DNA of 64,000 nucleotides from Diaporthe sp. PMI_573 (lineage: Eukaryota > Ascomycota > Sordariomycetes > Diaporthales > Diaporthaceae): positions 558,001-622,000 of the forward strand of contig JAJTUP010000037.1 in NCBI GenBank assembly GCA_021399435.1, read 5' to 3'. Positions within the stretch are counted from its first letter, which is position 1; each line of letters begins with the position of its first letter. A program made the translations under genes and the position numbers. The notes under the pieces are model-generated. The model searched no databases. It saw only the letters and a program-made list of their open reading frames with translations, and was not told the DNA's origin. Of this stretch, positions 55,665-64,000 are shown one piece after another.

Positions 55665-58600
55665 TCACTCCGTCTCATGCATGATGCCCAACCCAACGCC
55701 ACCAGAGCTACTCCTACTCATGGGCGGCGCCCTCACGGCCTCCTTGGCGAGGTCCACACTGACAGGCAGCTCCCCAAACCCAACTATCCTCCCGTCCCCT
55801 ACAACGATCCCGCCAGACCCCGAACGGGCCATGGCCTCGCCACCTGCTTCAAGCGCGGGTCCGGGGTCCGGGCTGCCGGCACTGTGCACGCTGGCGCCGC
55901 CCGACACTCGGAGCACCGCGCTGGGGCTTTGCGACTGCGCCCGCCCACGCAGCCGCCCGGAGGCTCGCTTGTACCACCTTGGACGCACATGGGCGCCGCC
56001 GCCGCCGGAGCCTGAGCCAGAGCCTGAGCCAGAGCCGGGCGTGTTGGACCCTGCCCTCGGCCGTGGGAGAGGTTCGGGGAGGTAGACCCGGGCCTGGCCG
56101 GCAGGCAGTTCGGGCACCTCGTACCTCGGGCGGAGGCGGGGGCTTGGTTCCGTGACCACCGAGGGCGGTCTGCTGTGGCCTCGTACCGGGAGAAGGGAAC
56201 CTGGTGGTGGTGCTGACCTTATGGGACTGGATAGGGGGCTTGAGTGCCTTCGACCTCTGAGTGCGGTGGAACTCGTCGCGAGTGCGAGGTTGCCCCCACG
56301 CCGCCTGCCGGCAGACGATTGGTTGCTCGATTCCTGGCTCGAGTTCCTCGACATGGGCGCCGATACCGCCTCGGGAGCCGGGAGCCACATGTTCGGTGGG
56401 AAGGGGTATGGCACTGCGTTGGCATCCTGGTCAAGTCCCTGCTGCCCGCGTGGAAGGTTCAAGGCTTCAAGCCGGCCCAGGCCTGGGGTGTAGGAGCTGG
56501 TGTTCCACTGGTGAAGATTGGGGGGGTTGTTACGGCGCGCATCGGCGATAATCTGCTCTACGGGAAGACTTGGAGGATAGGAGGGAGTCACGCCGCCGGG
56601 ACTGGATCTAGCAGTCCGCGAACCTGTTACCTGCCGAAACGGTGGCATTGTTGCCACTTCCTCTGTTCCGGGCGAGGTGTGGACACTCCCAGGGGTCGGT
56701 GCCGTCTTGCTGTTTGAGCTCCCCGTGGACGACTTCCTGCCGGCCGGCTTGAGGCTCTCCTTGAATCTCTTGACGGTCTCGGCGGTCCAAGATGAGGCCG
56801 ACAGAGGCTGACTGCCAGCACCGCGGTAGAACTCGGCTGGCGGTGACCTGTCTGTAGGCGTGAGACCAGATGCAACCCTTGCGTAATTGTTTTCTCCCCG
56901 GGTCATGATATCCCGTGGTCTGGTCGCCGTGCTGGAGCTCAGGCTCCTCCCCTTGTCCTGGACGGCCCTTCCACCGCGAGGGTTTGGTGGCGAGACCTTG
57001 CGCACTTTCTGAAGGGCCAGCTCAGCTTCACTGTGCGCGCTCAAGCGGCCCTTACTAGATGACCTAGAGCCGCCGCGTGGCGACGAGGTGTGAAAGAAGG
57101 GTGACCTGGCGATGTCGTGGCTAATGCCGATCTCCGAGTCACTTTTATGGTGTCCCTTTTGGTTGATGAGATAATCAGTCGTAGGCCTTTGATGGTTGTG
57201 GTGTGGGACGACTGCCGTCCACCCGTTTTGGTCAGGGTCTGGCGAGAGCTGGCCGACCTTTGGGGTGATCTGTGGTGTCCGCTCGTGTTCATCCTCGTAT
57301 TGAAAGGGCATGGCCGGGATGGTGCTCCCGTCTGGATATGGGAAGGGCAGTCCGTACGCGTCGTACTGCCGATCAGACGCGAATGCAACAGGTGAATGGA
57401 ACAACCGAGGGTCGTCTTCATCCATCTGGGCCCAACTGTCCTGCTGGCTCTGGTTCTGAGAGCTGGACGTGGCTGAGTCCGACTCTGATAGGCCATTGGT
57501 CCTGTCGAATATCGAGGTTTGCGCTATTTCATCGGATTTATCAACGATCATAGCCTGCATCTTGCTCGAAAGTCCGTGGACCTTGCCGTGGATCTCTTCC
57601 AGTTTCGTCTCGAGCTCTGTCCTCAGCGGCTGTAGTTCGGAATGCCTTCGCTCGTATCGTTTGATGTGCTCGACAAGTTTATTCCCGTGAATGTAGAATC
57701 TCCTATAATCGTCCGGAAGGCCGACTTTGGGTTGCTCTGATATGCGCCGGTCTGCCTCCTCGTAGGACCTTGAGAAGACCGCAACAGCTCGCTCGAGCCA
57801 ATACGCATGCTGAGACTTTGCGGCGAGGTGCTCAATAAAGTATCTCTGGATGACGCTGTGGATACGCAACGTATCCAAACTTTCCGAATGAAGAGGAAAG
57901 CTTTGCCTGGAGCTTCTCGAGCTGGTCGGTGACACATCCTGTGTCTCCATCCGTTCAACCAGCGCGAAGGCTATCAATACTCTCAAGGTATTACTCAGGC
58001 TCCCTTTGCCATGTGTGGAGGCGTCACGCGTCTTGTAGGGTATTTCTTTGCCGAGGGCATGAAGACCTGCAGCGTTTTTGGTCAGCCTAATCCCATAGTA
58101 CAATGCGCAGGGACACCCAGCATTCATGTCTGCCTCGAACATCCGTACGACAGTCTTCATTCACGAAAATCTGCTGGGCAGTACCGAGCAGTCTTCGTCT
58201 AACCCTCTATGTGAGAACAAACACCTGGCCTAGGGAGCCTTTCGGGTCCCTGCAAGCTGTAGAATGATGGGAGTGCGGTTTTCGACTTACCCAGAGCCAT
58301 CATTTCCACGGGTATGTTTTGATCAAAGAAAACCAATATGGACATGACGTTCAGAGCTGCAGTAGCTCCCCTCGATTGCAACTGCTCCAGCACGTACTCA
58401 TAGGCCGGGACTTTTCCAACTTTGGGTCGGTTGCGGTACCTCTTGAGGAAGGTGGCCAAGGGTTCTCGATTGGCTTTTATTTGCTGAGAAACGAAGTGAA
58501 TCATAAGGGGGAGCCGTCCTAGAATCTGCACCAGTTCAGTAGCCTGGCTGAGGTCTTCTTGGCTCCACGGCTTCCTTTTCTCAGTCTCCAGGAGCAACAG

Positions 58601-60716
58601 CTCTTGAGCCTCTTGCGCCGGAAGAAGTGGTAGCGGTAGCAGTTGAGGGTTGTTGAAGTGGTGATTTCCGGTGGCTGCCGGGTCCGTGGAAGTCAATATT
58701 ATGCTCGAATTGACCACGTCGGGGACAAAACGTTCTATGCCTGGCGAGTCAAACATGATCCCATCAAGGATCATGAGCCATCCTTCGAAGCCGTTGAACC
58801 ATTCTCGAACGATATCTATGATCTTGGTGTTGTCTTTCAGCTCGTCGTAGTTCTTCTTGTCCATGAGATCCTCGAGGGCAGCGGTCCTTGCAACGCGCCA
58901 AAACTCGCCCTCAAGTTCCTGGGCCGACGTTGCACGCAGCCAGAAGATCCCTCCTGGATAGTCATTCTTGTGCGCGAATACGTATTGCCTGGCCATGTGT
59001 GTCTTTCCTCCTCCTGGGAGACAGGAAATCAGCACAGTAGAGGTGCCTTCCGACCTCCGCCTCTTGTCCTGAAGCATTCTGTGCAGGTCAACAAGCTCGT
59101 CTTTCCTGCCAACGAAGTATGAGTTGGGGCGAAACGCCTCCGGATGTATGAAAAGGGCCTCTGGCGGAGCATTTTGCTTCTGCAAGCTTTGTGTGCCTGG
59201 CCCAGACTGCACTGGCTGAGTCAACAGAGGCAGTGGGGAAGGGGGAGCGTCCTGCTCCTGTGGAACCGGTAGGTTTGAAGTAGTCTCATTTTGTTGATCT
59301 ACAGACGAAAACATCAGCCCATATATCCTGGGGCCTTTAGCGATTACCTCGACCACCTGGCAGCCCCGCGTCGTGTGACTCCGCCGGCTCGATGCTGAAT
59401 GGGGCGGCGCCACTGCTAGGCGATGACAGCACCGGGGAATCTGATACCTGAAACATACCAGCCACTTGTGAGGGACCTCCAGATTGTGGAAGCTACAGAT
59501 TGAAGTCAGCAAATGTGTCCATCGAAACAGCTACTGGCTCTCCACCCTTCACGTAGGTTCAAGGGCGCAAGTCATGTGCGCATGCATATACGCGCATGGA
59601 TCGGTCTTTTTGTATAACTTACAAATGGTCTTGCTCGTTCGTTCATCTCTAGTTGTGCTCGTACACGGCGAGCGTCGTCCTCGACACTCCAGCGAACAGT
59701 CATGACATCAGGTGCTGCTTGGACCCATTCCGCGATGGCCGTGGAAATTGTCCGATACCCAGGCGCATCAAAGCCGGCGAATTTACACATGGTTGAATGC
59801 TGGAATGGCCAGAGTCAGCAGGAGCACCTGTGAATTCCCCATGCGCTCCATCTTGGGACACCGCTGCGGAACAGGAAGAGACGAGAAAAGAATCGCCTGC
59901 GGTTTCCAGGCCGCGTAAAATCTGGTAGTTGCTTACATCTGCTTCCACACCATAAGATGTGACACCTGGCAAGCGAGGCGCTGCCGACTTGGCGTCCACA
60001 ATGAGTGACTTCGTCCCCTTCAGGTCAGTCTTCTGATTCTCATGAACCATGTGGATCTTGAATCTCTGGTAGATGTTGAGGAAGTTGATGTTGATGTTGT
60101 CCAAGGTCTCGTTGTCTTTCCTCAGGGTCTCGATCAGGACGGGCTCGCTATCGAAGAACTTCCTCGGGACATGACCGGCCATGCCCTGCAGGGCTGATCC
60201 CCAGGAGGCGAGTTCAGAGCCATCATGTGGCGTGCCCAGGAAGATGATGCCGTATGTGGACACGTAGATGGAGCGGTAGTCCTCGTGGTCGGCGACACGC
60301 ACGCTGTCCGAGTGCTCCAGGGCTCGCTTCACGAGAATGCCACCGAGACTGTGTGCCACCCAGATAATGGGGTTCCGCATCGTCTTCTTACTCTTTCGAT
60401 AAGTGGTGAGAAAGGTGACCAGGGTTTGCGCATGCTGGTGGATGTAGTTGCTGCTGGGGCCCGTGCCGTGCTTCTTGGATGAGACATCGGCGTTGTACCC
60501 ATACACCAGGACGTTTGCATGCGCGTTCTCCGCCTCAAGAGACTTGGGGAGGAGGTCGACTGGCCAGAAAGCACCGTTGTCATTCGGGCTCCTTGCCGTC
60601 CAGGTCCTCTGGGGATCGCCGTTGAGACCATGGACCAGGACGATATCTACCCTGGCACTTGGGTGGGTGTAAACAGCTGTGATGTCGAAACGGGAGATCT
60701 TCCTATTGATGGTCCC
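55665..60716 (-). CDS. NLR-like protein: alpha/beta-hydrolase + NB-ARC + disordered tail (first exon unresolved)
   Basis: Exons supported are 59937-60716, 59623-59799, 59348-59492, 58291-59298 and 55665-58066; all phases agree and give 1503 residues plus an unknown first exon right of 60716, where a ctag acceptor sits. The N-terminal hydrolase carries VDIVLVHGLNGDPQRTW, the nucleophile elbow VAHSLGGILVKRAL (Ser), GIIFLGTPHDGS and a candidate catalytic His in EADHSTMCKFAGFD. This is the SesB/PGAP1-like type common in front of fungal STAND proteins. The NB-ARC follows: VGRKDELVDLH, P-loop SCLPGGGKTHMARQY (near residue 460), Walker B WLMILDG, sensor SSIILTSTD and GRLPLMIHF. A helical region (LRIHSVIQRYFIEHL) comes next, then about 600 Ser/Pro/Gly-rich residues ending GVGLGIMHETE. 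No WD40, ankyrin or clear TPR repeats are seen. Such proteins act in fungal self/non-self recognition or cell-death signalling; for this gene that is inference. Confidence 0.85.
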
Positions 60717-63029
60717 CTAGACGTGGTGAAGTCAGAGAGGGAAGCCCCAAAACAGATGAAACAATGTGATGAGAGCGCATGCAGGCTGTGTTCAAGTGCT
60801 GACGTGGAGCGGCCAGCAACGTGGAAGGCGTTGCTGACAAGTACACGATGGCAGCATGAGCGGCCCGCTCCGTCGGATATGCGATTTTGCGGGACTCGGC
60901 CCCGGGTAACAGACTCGGAGGATGATCCAGGTAAACAAGCCATTTCCGAAGCTTAACATGAGCTCGCCTGCCCAAGCCTGCATGCAGTACGTGCAGAAAC
61001 ACCGAGAAGGGCCAGAGAGACTCACCATGCTTGCAGTGTGTGAGGCTGCGACGAGGAGCCAGTGCTTCTCTGCCGCAGTGAAGTGTGTTGGCGATGGTGG
61101 ACCGAACCAAGACGGAGACAGCAAGCAGAAAAACCTCCCCGTCCGGTGAAAAGGGGTCCTTGGCGCCACGTATGGTGCTGTAAGGTACAGAGACTAGGCA
61201 GATTGGGAAGGTTGGCGGTTATAATGGCTGACCGGCGAAGTGCCTGGCTGTCCATGTGACCATGAGCTCAGGAGCTCCAGCGTCGTCAAGAGTCTGAGAC
61301 AGCGGAGCCACGCGCCCACGGGAGAGGCTGCATGTGCGAGGATATAAGCCGAAGACACCCCCAGACGGGACCCAGGCCAGGGGTGGCGGCCCAAGATAGA
61401 TCAGATCGCAGCAACTGCCTGGCATGGCTGCAGCATGGGTTCGACTGCAGGGATCCCAAGAGCCTGGCAGGCTTGACAGGTACTTGAGAGTACTGGTGGG
61501 TTGCCGCAACAGGGAGGGAGAGACACGAAAAGGCTTAGCTAGGTGTGCTCCCACGATAAATTAGAGGTATTTCTACATAGGCTTATCCCATGGGCTGGTA
61601 TTCCATGACAGTTTGCCCCAGACACAGGACATTGTGCCATAGGTAGGACTTTGCCCAATAAGGAAAACCCAAGTACAATGCATAATGACAGCCAAGCCAA
61701 GCCATAGCCGGCAGGCTGTCCGGTAGGTCAGCCTCCCAGTGACAGCATCGCACTGTGGTAGACCAGCCTTGTGACAAAAGTAGAGGATGAAAGACGTATA
61801 GCTAGCACTTGGGTAGCAAAAAAGGGAGGGCACAGAGGAACTGGGGCAGGACCTCCCAAGAGGAGGCCTCGTGGTTGGCTAATAACACAACGGGCAACAC
61901 ACCTGCATGCTCTGGCAATGTGCGAGTGAGAGGCAGCGATTCAGGCATCCCGCTCCATCTGCAGAGTAGCAGTTCGCAACGCCACACATTCACGTGCTGC
62001 TGTCAACCGGTGCTTGTGTCCCTGCTCCCGACTGTCAGCCGTTCCCCGGACACCAACGGGCTAGCGCATTTATTAGGCTGCTACTGAGTGTGGCCTAGCA
62101 GGTCCGCACACTGGACAGATCGGATCGCCAGGACCAGGTGGATCTCGGGGGGCTCAGCAGATCAAAAGCATAATCATCCTCTCGGAGAGCCGGTTGATGG
62201 AGGGTAGGAACAAAGGGTCAAGCTCCGTCCCATGACTGAGATTTGTCGTCCGTTACAGCGGCGAGAACACTGGAAAGCCCACTTTGTGTGACGCACCGCT
62301 CAACTCAACCGGACTTGCCCCACCACCTATACACACCTTCTCTCGTCATGTAGTTCCTGGGGAGTGATATCACCAAAGTGACCCTCCTTCCAGGCTGCGG
62401 CAGGCCGACCACCTTGGAGTGCACTTGATGCTCCATGACTCAGGCGGATTCGACCCATCTTCCTCCCCAGAGATGTGGTGCCATCTGATTTCGCCCTGCT
62501 GTAGGTCAGAATCCATGTTTGCCTCGTTGCATGTCATAGGCACCGTTGGTCCGCTTTGCCTCCCACGACAAGAGTCCTGTCACAGGCGAAGAGCGGCCGC
62601 CCGTGCGAGACGCTGGGCTACGATGCAAGTCGTACAATGGGGCATTTATCCTATTTACTTGCGCCTGTCAACCTTGCGACAGGTGGGCCAGTCAACCTCA
62701 CCTGAGGAGGCTCGTGCGAGGTACGGCCTGCCTTGGAACGGGGCTGTGGGACGTGGGCCAGGCCACAGGGGCGCCGGGGCGCCACGACCTCGGCAAGACA
62801 GCATCTCTCGCTTTGCAGTAAGCAGCCTCGACTGGGGCTGCCACGCTGGGACAGGTGTCGAGTGCCCATGGGAGCTTGGCTTCCTTGCAACCCACGTGGG
62901 CAGGGTGACGCTTGCAAGGCAACATCTTGCGTTGCGCACCGAAGGCCTCATGCAACGTCTATGTCACTTGGCCGATGTGCCGACATCGGTCTTGAAGCGG
63001 CGTGCTGTGTAGGTCCAAACACCAGCCCA
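60717..63029. other. Gene-poor region between NLR-like and FHA genes
   Basis: 2.3 kb. The NLR-like gene's first exon and promoter should lie in the left part; a minus-strand frame starting MACLPGSSSE (60943) is one possible first exon, but no donor is convincing. Open frames to the right (for example plus strand 62419-63012) overlap opposite-strand frames and have no motif. No RNA gene seen. Confidence 0.45.
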
Positions 63030-64000
63030 TCAGTCTCTCGAGAGCATAATGACATACTCCCTGGTGCTAAGGCCGAACTTGACCACATCCTTAGGCCTCA
63101 ACTCCAGGTACTGCCGGTCTGGTACCCTGTCACCGTTCAGTTCGGTGCCGTTTGCACTCTCCAGATCGATCAGGTACGGCTTGACCCTCCCGATCTTGTC
63201 GCCAAACTCGTTCCTCTTCTCCGTGTACCGGAACTGGACCACAGCGTGCTGCTTGGAGATGCTGGGGTGCTCGGCAACCATGTCCACCACCGTGGACTCC
63301 CTCCCCACGAGCCAACAGCTCCGGCTCCCCAGCTCAATCGTGTCCACGACGTCGTTGCCCTTGAACACGAACAGCTTCCACTGATCCCGCGCAGGGGGCT
63401 TTCTTGCCTCGGGCGGCTCGTGATACTTTAGTGTGATGGTCGTCCCGTCTGCCTGCGTGACCGAGTTGGAGGCAGCAGCGAGGGCACCTGTATTTCCAAA
63501 GTTGGGTTGCTCTTTGGGCTTTTCGGGCTCTTCGCCGTTGCTGACTGCAAAGGAATCCGCTTGCGACGGCAAAGGGCCAGATCGCCTGGCAACTGGCTGG
63601 CTGTTCTCGCGGTGGCCCTGGCCCTTTTCCGGGGCGGAGTGACGATGGCGGCTGCTCACTTTCTGTGGCGCCTCGTCACCACTGTGGGCTTCCGGAGAGC
63701 GCGAGCGTCTTCGCCGCCGTCTGTGTGACTCTCCGTCTTCAGGCGACCGTGAGTCCCGCCTTCTTCGCCTGCTGTCGCCATCTCGATGTCGCGAACTGTG
63801 CCTCGTGGACCGCGGGCTCCTTGAACGCCTCTTGTGACGGTGTCGGTCCCGATTCCTCTCTGTTGACCTGTCGCGTCTGGCATGGCGTTCTGGCGAGTGG
63901 CGTCCGCGATGGCTTCGCTTGCTCGGCCGATCATGGTCACTGGGTTCGTCAATCCTCTCGTCTATCCGACGCTTGGTCTGGCGCGAGTCATCCTCGTCGT
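63030..64000 (-). CDS. SNIP1/Pml1-like FHA-domain splicing factor (partial, runs off right edge)
   Basis: The C-terminal 323 codons are visible as one open exon reaching the window edge; the start is outside. The N-terminal visible part is an Arg/Asp/Ser-rich region (RRSRSPRSTRHSSRHRDGD and similar), typical of spliceosomal proteins. A disordered linker precedes the FHA domain (last 110 residues): CWLVGRESTVVDMV, HPSISKQHAVVQF, LIDLESANGTELNG and KFGLSTREYVIML. All phosphothreonine-binding loop residues (Arg of GRE, Ser of SxxH, Asn of NGT) are present. Yeast Pml1, in the RES complex, and human SNIP1 share this layout and act in pre-mRNA splicing and retention. Confidence 0.88.
   Translation of the reverse strand, partial: DEDDSRQTKRRIDERIDEPSDHDRPSKRSHRGRHSPERHARRDRSTERNRDRHRHKRRSRSPRSTRHSSRHRDGDSRRRRRDSRSPEDGESHRRRRRRSRSPEAHSGDEAPQKVSSRHRHSAPEKGQGHRENSQPVARRSGPLPSQADSFAVSNGEEPEKPKEQPNFGNTGALAAASNSVTQADGTTITLKYHEPPEARKPPARDQWKLFVFKGNDVVDTIELGSRSCWLVGRESTVVDMVAEHPSISKQHAVVQFRYTEKRNEFGDKIGRVKPYLIDLESANGTELNGDRVPDRQYLELRPKDVVKFGLSTREYVIMLSRD

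Noticed and set aside
62419..63012. 197-codon plus-strand frame
   Set aside because: Fully overlapped by three minus-strand frames, no family motif and irregular composition; treated as chance.

Overview
The window is nuclear DNA of a filamentous ascomycete (Pezizomycotina, most likely a Sordariomycete; no species is claimed). The evidence is short GT-AG introns (mostly 46-110 nt) with CTAAC/CTGAC branch sites, GC-rich coding DNA, CT-rich leaders, TACCTAGG-type microsatellites, and fungus-specific genes: a beta-1,3-glucan synthase, DASH subunit Dam1, a GH17 cell-wall glucanase and an NB-ARC protein with an alpha/beta-hydrolase front domain. I rebuilt gene models by joining exons at splice sites and checking reading phase. 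All intact models close in frame, except that the first exon of the NB-ARC gene is unresolved and the FHA gene runs off the right edge.

Layout. 1-8.5 kb is accessory in character: an intact iron-dependent alcohol dehydrogenase, a decayed oligopeptide (OPT) transporter with two stops and four frame breaks, and a tiny three-exon gene for a secreted 92-residue protein with eight cysteines. 8.5-19.2 kb holds three membrane or cell-wall genes on the minus strand: a secreted GH17 glucanase, serine palmitoyltransferase subunit LCB1 and FKS1-type glucan synthase. 19.2-24.1 kb is the FKS1 leader (with a likely 5'-UTR intron) followed by several kb with no convincing gene. 24.1-36 kb carries compact housekeeping genes: a SprT metalloprotease, Mog1, a HIT/Hint hydrolase, a Sec14-like protein, Dam1, a UPF0235 protein and a peroxiredoxin. 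36-55 kb carries an Ariadne RBR ligase, succinyl-CoA:3-ketoacid CoA-transferase, two uncharacterised proteins, a PDAP1-like phosphoprotein, mitochondrial IF-2, Tsr3 and a GGA adaptor. 55.6-60.7 kb is a large NLR-like gene, followed by about 2.3 kb of gene-poor DNA. The minus-strand end of a SNIP1/Pml1-like FHA protein closes the window.

The genes are not an operon or a recognisable biosynthetic cluster. Functional links are loose: GH17 and FKS1 both act on wall beta-glucan, LCB1 supplies membrane sphingolipid, and IF-2, SCOT and the peroxiredoxin are probably mitochondrial. The items most worth following are the eight-cysteine secreted protein, the NLR-like gene with a disordered C-terminus, the OPT pseudogene with RIP-compatible stops, the Thr at the last position of FKS1 hot spot 1, and the 15-nt microexon carrying the catalytic histidines of the HIT protein.
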